DNA of 24,381 nt. Origin: Pseudomonadota bacterium. Its GTDB lineage: Bacteria > Desulfobacterota > Desulfobacteria > Desulfobacterales > Desulfosarcinaceae. Below are positions 6,595 through 13,208 of the stretch, piece by piece (position 1 is the first letter of the stretch; each line of letters starts with the position of its first letter). Below the pieces are notes generated by a model. That model searched no databases and was not told the DNA's origin. It was given only the letters and a program-made list of their open reading frames with translations. Location: contig JAEYRZ010000073.1 of NCBI GenBank assembly GCA_023435265.1, positions 1-24,381 of the forward strand. The letters run 5' to 3'. The position numbers and the translations under genes were made by a program.

Positions 6595-7819
6595 TCATAA
6601 CCTCCATGAACAGGGCTTCCATGATTCCAAGCTGTTGAATCGTCTGCTTCAGAGCGGTTTCCAGCGCACCGGGGGCGATCGCCAGCGCATCCCAGGCCAT
6701 GGGTTCGAAGCGCGGGACGATATGCTCCCCGCTGTGCCCCAGGCCGATCGCGTTGACCGCAAGGTCCGCCATGTGAACGATGGCCGCTTCGGCGGGATCC
6801 GCGGAGCGCGACGGCCGGTGGTGGTGCACGATGGCGTTCTGCAGGGCGGCGGGAAAGTTCCATTTGCGCAGCAGGGGTTCAGCGATCTGCGCGTGCCGGA
6901 CGCCCAGACATTCGGCTTCCAGCTCGTAGACCGAAAGGCCGGTCTTGCGGGCCATCTGAAGCAGCAGCTTGGCCTGTTCGGGAAAGTAGCGGTACAGGAC
7001 GAGGCGGCCGATGTCGTGAAGCAACCCGGAAACAAACAGCCGTTCGGTATTTTGGAGTTGCCTGTGGGCCGCAAGAATCCTGGACAGAATGCCGCAGGCC
7101 AGGCTGTGCCGGACAAAGGTGTGAATATCGACCAGGTCTTTGGGAATGCCCTGAAAAATTCCCATTACGGCGATGCCCATGACCAGCGCGTTGACTTCCC
7201 GTGCGCCGAGCATGGCGACGGCCCGCGTGACGGTATCGATTTTCGACAGGAAGCCAAATGCCGCGGAGTTGGCGATCTTGATCAGGAGCGCCGTCAGGCT
7301 GGGGCTACGGGCGATCACGTCGGCCATGTCGGACGCCGAGGCGGAGGGGTCCTGGAACACCGCATTGAAATCGGCGATGATTGCCGAGGATTCGGGCAGT
7401 TCGATTTCCGAAAATTCGATCTGCGTCTTCAGCCCGGTGGAAAGATCCAGCTTGAAATCCACGGAGAGGGGTTGTGTCGGTCCGAAAGCGGCCATAAGCC
7501 CGTTTCGATGGCGGTAGTCGGTTGCCGTGCGGACGATCACCGCGATGCCGGGATGGGAGGTTTCGATGTGCTGCAGAATCGTCTCGACACTACGGCGGGC
7601 ATCGGCCCGCCCGCGGTCGTCTTCGACTTGCGTGCTGGATACCGCGGCGGTCTGTGCTTGCGTGACCTCGACTTCGGATACACCCCATATCTTGAGGATC
7701 CTGATATGCTCGGCATCCACGGATTGCCCCTTGCACAGCAGCAACCGGCCGTTGATGTCACGGACATCTTCCTCCAGCACCGCACCCGTTTTCAAATCCT
7801 GCAGGACAACCCGCCCCAT
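6584..7819 (-). CDS. HDOD-domain signalling protein
   Basis: 411 residues. The N-terminal module (about 1-55) reads GAVLEEDVRDINGRLLLCKGQSVDAEHIRILKIWGV, a fold often found ahead of HD-type domains, followed by a charged linker. The HDOD domain (about 140-350) has SPSLTALLIKIANSAAFG, LGAREVNALV, GLLHDIGRLVLYRYFP (H268/D269), an RHAQIAEPLLRKWNFP segment and AIVHHHRP. No GYP motif is present, so it is not a typical HD-GYP c-di-GMP phosphodiesterase. HDOD proteins act in signalling and stress responses, generally without known enzymatic activity. The start at 7819 is set by GGAGGG six bases upstream; the open frame continues to 8098 without another supported start. A perfect 8-bp inverted repeat lies in its leader. 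It overlaps the downstream kinase gene by 11 bases. Confidence 0.9.
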   Translation of the reverse strand: MGRVVLQDLKTGAVLEEDVRDINGRLLLCKGQSVDAEHIRILKIWGVSEVEVTQAQTAAVSSTQVEDDRGRADARRSVETILQHIETSHPGIAVIVRTATDYRHRNGLMAAFGPTQPLSVDFKLDLSTGLKTQIEFSEIELPESSAIIADFNAVFQDPSASASDMADVIARSPSLTALLIKIANSAAFGFLSKIDTVTRAVAMLGAREVNALVMGIAVMGIFQGIPKDLVDIHTFVRHSLACGILSRILAAHRQLQNTERLFVSGLLHDIGRLVLYRYFPEQAKLLLQMARKTGLSVYELEAECLGVRHAQIAEPLLRKWNFPAALQNAIVHHHRPSRSADPAEAAIVHMADLAVNAIGLGHSGEHIVPRFEPMAWDALAIAPGALETALKQTIQQLGIMEALFMEVMNDI

Positions 7820-7834
7820 TTCAGCCCTCCGCCC

Positions 7835-7860
7835 ACAATTGGTAATTTCGACCCAATTGT
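7835..7860. repeat. Inverted repeat in the HDOD gene leader
   Basis: ACAATTGG (7835-7842) and CCAATTGT (7853-7860) form a perfect 8-bp inverted repeat with a 10-base spacer, 16 bases upstream of the HDOD start and next to its ribosome site. Each half contains the self-complementary CAATTG, so the site could bind a dimeric regulator or form an RNA hairpin affecting initiation. The AT-rich arms stand out against the GC-rich surroundings. Confidence 0.5.
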
Positions 7861-8184
7861 TTCGAATCTTTAGAAAAAGATTACGCGTGAGGGCGGCGCG
7901 ATCGCGTATGCTCAGGAGGGCTCGCCAACGGCCGTTTCCGGAAGGGCAGGAGGCGGCGGTAATGGAACGCGCGGTCGGAGCGTGATGCGGGCGCGCATCT
8001 CGGTGCCGGCAGCAGGGGCGGGGCAGTACAGGGCCCTCGTATTCGCCAGGCCAAGCGCGCGGAAGCGGCGTCTGCGGCAATGCTCGTGGTCTCGGCATTT
8101 CCGGGACGGGGCGGCGGGGGAGTTGTCTACGGTCATTGTTTCGTCCGAGCGTTCCCGAGTCGATCCGGGCGCGTCACGAAAAAC
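7861..8184. other. Intergenic region between GcvT-SHMT and HDOD genes, no gene seen
   Basis: This 324-base stretch has open frames on both strands, but they are Arg/Pro-rich, lack ribosome sites and look like GC-driven chance frames (for example a minus-strand frame 8136-7912 rich in PLPPPP). It must hold the 3' end of the GcvT-SHMT transcript and the promoter of the HDOD-kinase unit. I see no U-tract terminator after the stop at 8185. A weak CCCG/CGGG dyad lies near 8156-8169. Confidence 0.5.
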
Positions 8185-10836
8185 TTATATCTGCGCGCGC
8201 AGCTTTTCGAGGAGTGCGGCCATTTCCTCGTCCTCGAAGCAGAATTGCATTTCGAGGTATTGCCGGCGCAGTGCCGTGACCGGCTCCTTGATATCCTGGC
8301 CGCGCAGGATCAAGTCGGCCATCAACTGCGCAATTTCCTGAAACGCCTGCTCGCGCATACCGTAGCGGGTCATCTCGGCAACCCCCAGGCGCAGGGCGCC
8401 CGAGGCGGTGAAGCCTTCCTCCTTCGGCGCCGCCTGGAAATTGCAGATGATGTTGTTTTCTTCGAGCAACCCCGCGATGCGCGGCCCCTTGGCATAACCG
8501 ACTTCGACGATCACCTGGTGCGTTTCGGTGAAATCGACGGCCGGGTCTCCGGCCACATCCAGTCCGGCGTCCTTGAGCGCGCGGGCAAAAGCCTTGGCGT
8601 TGCGGATCACCCGGGCGGCATAGGGTTCGCGGAAGGTGTTCATTTCCATGGTCGCCAGCAGCAATCCCAGCAGGGTACCCAGATGGTGATTGCTCACCGC
8701 GCCCGGGAAGGCCCGCCGCTGCACGGCTTCCCAGAGTTCGAGGCCCTGCGCGTCTTCCTGGGCGATGTCGGCCGCGACCACGCCCCGCTGCGTGCCGAAG
8801 AAGGTTTTGTGCGTCGATCCGGTCACGATGTCGGCGCCTTCGGCAAACGGCTGCTGGAAATGGGGTCCGACAAGCCCCAGGACGTGGGCCATGTCGTACA
8901 TCAGAACGGTGCCCAGACCCAGGTCGTCGATGACGCGGCGCAGGTCGGCCACCGGCTCTTTATGCAGGATCATGCTTTTGCCCAGGATGATCAGTTCGGG
9001 CCGCCAGCGATCGATCAGCGCGCCGCAGGCCGGCACGTCGATCGCATAGGGATTGTCCGGCATGACCGGGAAGTTGACCACCGCCGGCCGCTCCCCCTCG
9101 GGGTCGCGCATCACGAAGTCGCGCAGTGCGCCCATAGGCTGCGCGCTCAGATGTCCGCCGCGGATGATGTGATGATTCATGACCCGCCGGATGCGGCGCT
9201 GCTCGCTTCTACGGTCGCTCCGGTTGATAAAATCGAGCAGGGCGCTGAACACCACCATGTTGGCCATCTGGCCCGATATGGGACGGGTTTCGACCTGCCG
9301 GCAGCCCAGAAATCGACGCATTTCTTCGGACAGCGCCTGTTCGACGGCGGCGATGAAGCCGGTTCCCTGATAGTAGAAGACCTCCGCGTCGGCGAAGGCC
9401 TTGACCGGCTTGTGCTCCGCATAACGGCCGACCGGATCCTGTATGGAAAGCAGGCGCACCAATGCCGAGGGGGTCATTTCCGAGGGGATCAGGTTGATGC
9501 ATTCCTGCTGCCGCCACTGGGTGTTCTCGACTGCGGACTGTAACCAGTGGAGGGGGGTTGCGCAGCTTTCGCACGGGGGCGGCCGGCGGCCGGCACGATA
9601 GTCGGACCAGGTGATGGCGCGCGCATACGGCGGCGCCTCGCTGCGCAGCAGATAGGGCATGACGCCGGCCCGCACCATCTTACCCCGTACCTCGATCTCG
9701 ATTTCGGCGCCTTCCGGCAATCGGCTGTCGATCAAGGCCAACCCGATCGCCCTGCGCTCGGTGTCGTCGCTGATGACTGCCTCAATGCCGCGGCCGGCGA
9801 AGCGGAAGAACGGAACCATGGTTCCGCTGGTGACATGCCCGGCCGGCTGGCCGCGGAAGCGGACCGGCGCGCCGGCGCGCGGGATGCCTTTATCGATCAC
9901 TTCGAAGCAGCGGATCATGCGCGGCAGCGCGCCTGCGCGGTTGAATCGGCCGGCGGCGATCGCCTGATAGGCTTCGAATTGATCCCTCAGGGCGTCCCGC
10001 CCGATAAAATCACCCTTGAGCGTCGCAAAACTGACCGCGAAACGCGCCAGCGAAAGCGCGAAGATCGGAATCGGCCGCCCCTCGGGGTCCAGGCCCAGTT
10101 CGTGACCGTAAAGGGGAAGTCCCGCCTCCAGCCGCAACGTGTCGCGGGCGCCGAGGCCCACCGGTCGGGCGCCCTCGGCCAGCAGGCGGTCCCAGATGCC
10201 CGTTGCGGACTGGGCCGGCATGAAAAGCTCGAAGCAAAGAGGTTCGCCGGTGTACCCGGTGCGTGCCACCCAAAGCGCCGTATCGTTGTAGCGGGCGATG
10301 CTCAGGGCATTGCGCCGGGGTTCGGGCAGATGCTGCGCGCCGATCAGTTCGGTCAGAATCGCTTTGGATTGCGGCCCCTGAAGGCTGATCATGGCCAGAT
10401 CGTCGGTCAGATCCTCGACGGCCGTATCGGCGTCGCCTCCCCGGACCTCCATCAGATGCCGCCAATCCTTGTCCCGGTTCGCGGCATTGACCACCAGCAG
10501 GTAGGCATCGTCGAAAAAGCGGTACAGATAGGCATCGTCGATTGCGCCGCCTCCGGCATCGGCGAGCATTGTATATTGGCTCTGGCCGACTTCCAGAGCG
10601 GCCGCATTGTTGGTCAGAACCTTCTGCAGAAAGGGCAGGGCATGCGGGCCGCGAATCGAAAAGCGTCCCATATGCGAGACGTCGAACAATCCGGCCTGAC
10701 GGCGGGTGATCAGGTGCTCCTGCAGAATGCCCGTGGGGTACTGGACCGGCATTTCCCAGCCGCCGAAAGGCACCATTCGGGCGCTCAGTTCGATATGGCG
10801 TGGATAGAGAACCGTGCGCAGGGTCGAGGTGGCCAT
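8185..10836 (-). CDS. Aminomethyltransferase (GcvT)-serine hydroxymethyltransferase (GlyA) fusion
   Basis: 883 residues with two enzymes in one chain. Residues about 1-400 are a glycine-cleavage T protein: FGGWEMPVQY, DVSHMGRFSIRG, the GGGAIDDAYLYR loop holding the catalytic aspartate, GYTGE, RDTLRLEAGLPLYGHEL and a C-terminal barrel. A linker with a CESC pair (about 422-425) follows. Residues about 435-883 are a divergent PLP-dependent SHMT: INLIPSE, YYQGTGFI, TRPISGQMANM, YDMAHVLGLV and the PLP lysine K677 in STHKTFFG. The T protein releases 5,10-methylene-THF and ammonia; SHMT uses methylene-THF plus glycine to make serine, so fusion would link consecutive folate steps. The start at 10836 has GGGAGGA; a GTG 21 bases earlier is open but less likely. 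No gcvH or gcvP is nearby. The frame is intact across the junction. Confidence 0.92.
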   Translation of the reverse strand: MATSTLRTVLYPRHIELSARMVPFGGWEMPVQYPTGILQEHLITRRQAGLFDVSHMGRFSIRGPHALPFLQKVLTNNAAALEVGQSQYTMLADAGGGAIDDAYLYRFFDDAYLLVVNAANRDKDWRHLMEVRGGDADTAVEDLTDDLAMISLQGPQSKAILTELIGAQHLPEPRRNALSIARYNDTALWVARTGYTGEPLCFELFMPAQSATGIWDRLLAEGARPVGLGARDTLRLEAGLPLYGHELGLDPEGRPIPIFALSLARFAVSFATLKGDFIGRDALRDQFEAYQAIAAGRFNRAGALPRMIRCFEVIDKGIPRAGAPVRFRGQPAGHVTSGTMVPFFRFAGRGIEAVISDDTERRAIGLALIDSRLPEGAEIEIEVRGKMVRAGVMPYLLRSEAPPYARAITWSDYRAGRRPPPCESCATPLHWLQSAVENTQWRQQECINLIPSEMTPSALVRLLSIQDPVGRYAEHKPVKAFADAEVFYYQGTGFIAAVEQALSEEMRRFLGCRQVETRPISGQMANMVVFSALLDFINRSDRRSEQRRIRRVMNHHIIRGGHLSAQPMGALRDFVMRDPEGERPAVVNFPVMPDNPYAIDVPACGALIDRWRPELIILGKSMILHKEPVADLRRVIDDLGLGTVLMYDMAHVLGLVGPHFQQPFAEGADIVTGSTHKTFFGTQRGVVAADIAQEDAQGLELWEAVQRRAFPGAVSNHHLGTLLGLLLATMEMNTFREPYAARVIRNAKAFARALKDAGLDVAGDPAVDFTETHQVIVEVGYAKGPRIAGLLEENNIICNFQAAPKEEGFTASGALRLGVAEMTRYGMREQAFQEIAQLMADLILRGQDIKEPVTALRRQYLEMQFCFEDEEMAALLEKLRAQI

Positions 10837-10914
10837 GGACTCCTCCCTTCTTGACACGACGACAGGTGTTCGATGAGCCGCGGCGGATGCGCCGGGCCGT
10901 ACGGAACAATGGCG

Positions 10915-11757
10915 TTAAAAGCGCAGCAGGAAGCGAAGTCCCATCAATATGGACCAGAGCAGAACGAGCACGGTGATCAGCAGGCATGCGCCGGAGAGCA
11001 CCCGATGAACCAGGTCCTCGCGGCGTTTTTCATTATATCCGAGCATCAGGGCGAGCAGAGCGCCCGCGGCCATGCCGCCGCCGTGCGCCCAGTTGTTGAT
11101 TCCCGGAACCAGAAACCCGAAGAGAAGGAGCCCCAGGGCCCAACCGCCCACCTGGCGGAAAACCGCCTGGCCGAATGTACCGCCGCGGTTTTTGCCGTAA
11201 TAGAGCGCCGCGCCGATCAGCCCGCACAGCGAAGCCGAGGCGCCGAGCGTCAGATAAATATGGGCGAAATAGGAGAGCAGAAATCCGCCGGCACCGCTGA
11301 GTGTATAGATGGCCATGAAGCGGTACGGGCCGTAGAGCTGGATAATGAGGGGGCCGAGCTGATACAGGGCGAAGAGATTAAAGAAAATGTGCAGGACCGA
11401 TCCGTGCAGGTAACTGGCGGTAATCAGAGTCCGCCAGTTGGCCGCGATGCTTCCCAGCCAGGTGCCGGTCGCCCCCAGAACGGCCACGCTTTCGCTGGTC
11501 GGTGCCAGCAACCGGAACGGGTTCATGGTCAAGCCCATGCCGCGGGGCTGAATGACCAGTGACAGGACGTACATCGCGATATTTGCGTAGATGATCGCCC
11601 GGATGAGCTGGTCGCCGGAGAGACCCCGGGTGAGCGGGTTGTTTTTCCAGCGCGATCCCGGAGCGGCAATACCGCAATACGGGCAGCGCGGCTCATCGAC
11701 GCTGATGAGCCGCCGGCAGTTGGGGCAAAGCAACGATTTGCGGCCTTTATCGTTCAC
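10915..11757 (-). CDS. Rhomboid-family intramembrane serine protease with N-terminal zinc ribbon
   Basis: 280 residues. A zinc-ribbon with C11-x2-C14 and C25-x2-C28 (CPNC ... CPYC) precedes a rhomboid core of six or seven membrane segments. The catalytic motifs are present: H123-x3-N127 in HIFFN (oxyanion region), the serine S174 in GASAS, and H223 in NNWAHGGGMAAG. The usual GxSG reads GASA here. Rhomboids cut transmembrane substrates in the lipid bilayer; the substrate is unknown. The GTG start includes the zinc ribbon and lies three bases after the aldo/keto reductase stop, so translation is coupled. The GcvT-SHMT gene follows 78 bases downstream on the same strand with its own ribosome site. 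Confidence 0.9.
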   Translation of the reverse strand: MNDKGRKSLLCPNCRRLISVDEPRCPYCGIAAPGSRWKNNPLTRGLSGDQLIRAIIYANIAMYVLSLVIQPRGMGLTMNPFRLLAPTSESVAVLGATGTWLGSIAANWRTLITASYLHGSVLHIFFNLFALYQLGPLIIQLYGPYRFMAIYTLSGAGGFLLSYFAHIYLTLGASASLCGLIGAALYYGKNRGGTFGQAVFRQVGGWALGLLLFGFLVPGINNWAHGGGMAAGALLALMLGYNEKRREDLVHRVLSGACLLITVLVLLWSILMGLRFLLRF

Positions 11758-11760
11758 GGA

Positions 11761-12720
11761 TCACCACTTCCACAATACCGGGTCGTCGTCCAGGTGATCG
11801 GTCACGCTGCGGCCGATGCGGTCCATGGCCGCCAGGTCTTCATCGCTCAGCCGGATCTCGCCGGCGGCGGCGTTCTGGAGCGCCTGCTCGGTGTTGCGTG
11901 CCCCGGCGATGGCGCAGGTGCCCGGCTGGGCGATGACCCAGGCCAGCGCCAGTTGTCCGAGCGTGACGGCGTATTTCTGTGCAATGGGGCGCAACTGACC
12001 CAAGGCGGTCTGAACGCGATCGAATGTTTCAGGTTGAAACAGGCGATTGGCGGAGCGGTGGTCGCCTTTTTCAAAGGTGTGGCCGGGGCCGAACTTGCCT
12101 GTCAACAGTCCCTGAGCCATCGGCGAGTAGGCCAGAACGGTCATCTGGTGTTCGGCGCACAAGGGTGCCACCGTCTTTTCCACCCAGCGCCAGAACAGCG
12201 AATAGGGAGGCTGCAGGCTTTCGACTGCAGCGAAACGCAACGCCTCCTGGAGTTGTTCGCGGTTGAAGTTGGATACCCCGATCGCCCGTATTTTGCCCTG
12301 CTCTTTTAGCTGGTTCAGCGCGCGCAGGGGTTCCTCGATCGGCACAGGCGCGTGGCCGAAAGCGCCGGGAGGCCAGTGGATCTGGTACAAGTCGATGTAA
12401 TCGGTGCCCAGGTTCTTGAGCGAGCGGTCGCAGGCCGCAATCACCTGGTCGAATTTCAGGTGGTTGGAGAACACTTTGGTGGCGATCACGGCTTTGTCGC
12501 GGACGCCGGCCAGCGCCTCACCCAGGATGCGTTCCGAATGGCCGTTGCCGTAGACTTCGGCCGTGTCGAAGGCGGTCACGCCGGCGTCGAAGGCAGCCCG
12601 GATGGCCGTGCGTGTCTGGCGGTCGTCGATGCCGGTCCACATGGCCTTGCCGGCCTGCCAGGTGCCCATGATAATGGCCGAAAGCGTGATTCCCGATCGG
12701 CCGAGGGGTCGCATCTGCAT
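11761..12720 (-). CDS. Aldo/keto reductase
   Basis: 319 residues of the NAD(P)H-dependent aldo/keto reductase superfamily, a TIM barrel. The catalytic tetrad is complete: D52 and Y57 in FDTAEVYGNG, K82 in ATKVF, and H115 in YQIHWP. The GVSNF strand and the LAYSPMAQGLLTGKF and AIAGARNTEQ cofactor-binding loops are also present. It probably reduces aldehydes or ketones in the cytosol; the specific substrate cannot be told. The start has GGAG eight bases upstream. The ATG at 12714 (M3) is possible but less well spaced. It is the first gene of a minus-strand run with the rhomboid protease and perhaps the GcvT-SHMT gene, and is divergent from the lipoprotein-helicase pair. Confidence 0.93.
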   Translation of the reverse strand: MQMRPLGRSGITLSAIIMGTWQAGKAMWTGIDDRQTRTAIRAAFDAGVTAFDTAEVYGNGHSERILGEALAGVRDKAVIATKVFSNHLKFDQVIAACDRSLKNLGTDYIDLYQIHWPPGAFGHAPVPIEEPLRALNQLKEQGKIRAIGVSNFNREQLQEALRFAAVESLQPPYSLFWRWVEKTVAPLCAEHQMTVLAYSPMAQGLLTGKFGPGHTFEKGDHRSANRLFQPETFDRVQTALGQLRPIAQKYAVTLGQLALAWVIAQPGTCAIAGARNTEQALQNAAAGEIRLSDEDLAAMDRIGRSVTDHLDDDPVLWKW

Positions 12721-12840
12721 ATTTTTTACTCCATTGAATTTGAGGGGAAGCCCTCCACCTAACCCGGATCCTCCCGTTTTGCAAGGGTGCGCTGCCGGCG
12801 GCGGTTCCGCCCCGGCCGCAATCGCCGCTCATGTTGTCGA

Positions 12841-12868
12841 TTGACATGCTTTTCCCGCCGGTTATATC
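12841..12868 (+). promoter_or_regulatory. Candidate sigma70 promoter of the lipoprotein-helicase pair
   Basis: A perfect TTGACA (12841-12846) and TATATC (12863-12868) are 16 bp apart. Transcription would start near 12875, about 30 bases before the lipoprotein ATG. The -35 match and position in a divergent intergenic region make this the best consensus promoter in the window. Confidence 0.6.
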
Positions 12869-12905
12869 ATGCCGTCTCTCCAACAACCTGCATCGGGGAT
12901 CGCCC

Positions 12906-13208
12906 ATGAAGCCATTTTTTTTCGCACTTGTTCTTAGTATTCCGGTTCTTGGATGCGCTTGTCCGCCCCTGCTGGCACCACCCGACGAAGTGGATCCGCA
13001 ATGCGGCGCCTGTGTGGCCGGTTGCCTGCGCCTGGGGATGCTCGTCGAAACCGCGGATGCCGGCAACCCGTTCGGATTGCTGGCCACCTGCCGCATGGAG
13101 TACCGTTTGCAGCAGCGCGCCGAACGGCTCAAGGCGACGCACATCCTCTGGCTGCACCGCACGCCTTATTCGGCCGCCGCCGAAGCGTATCGATGTCCCA
13201 TCCCCTGA
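12906..13208 (+). CDS. Small DUF4156/RcsF-like lipoprotein
   Basis: 100 residues. It has a short charged start (MKPF), a hydrophobic core and a lipobox-like VLGC with C17 as the likely lipidated cysteine. The rest is Cys-containing (CACPP, CGAC, C40, C62, C97). The C-terminal half, RLKATHILWLHRTPYSAAAEAYRC, resembles the end of DUF4156-type outer-membrane lipoproteins, which are distantly like RcsF and end in an A.A..Y.C motif. The family assignment is from memory of the pattern, so moderate. GGGGAT precedes the ATG; an earlier in-frame ATG at 12831 would bury the signal peptide. Its end overlaps the helicase start by 16 bases. Confidence 0.65.
   Translation: MKPFFFALVLSIPVLGCACPPLLAPPDEVDPQCGACVAGCLRLGMLVETADAGNPFGLLATCRMEYRLQQRAERLKATHILWLHRTPYSAAAEAYRCPIP

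Noticed and set aside
6584..7819. Calling the HDOD protein a c-di-GMP phosphodiesterase (HD-GYP)
   Set aside because: No GYP motif is present and the layout matches HDOD, so an enzymatic claim is not supported.
5242..7873. Plus-strand frames opposite the GAF kinase and HDOD genes (5242-6600, 6635-7873)
   Set aside because: Shadow frames with no family pattern; the minus-strand genes are well supported by motifs and ribosome sites.
6584..8098. HDOD gene starting at 8098 (504 aa)
   Set aside because: The extra 93 residues are Arg/Pro-rich with no ribosome site, whereas GGAGGG sits at the right distance before 7819.
8080..10854. Long plus-strand open frames opposite the GcvT-SHMT gene (8080-9543, 9547-10854)
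   Set aside because: They are antisense shadows of a clearly conserved gene in GC-rich DNA. The translations are His/Arg/Gly-rich, have no motifs and no ribosome site.
12953..13192. Helicase start upstream inside the lipoprotein gene
   Set aside because: Those residues are a shadow of the lipoprotein coding sequence; the ATG at 13193 precedes the first conserved helicase-nuclease residues.
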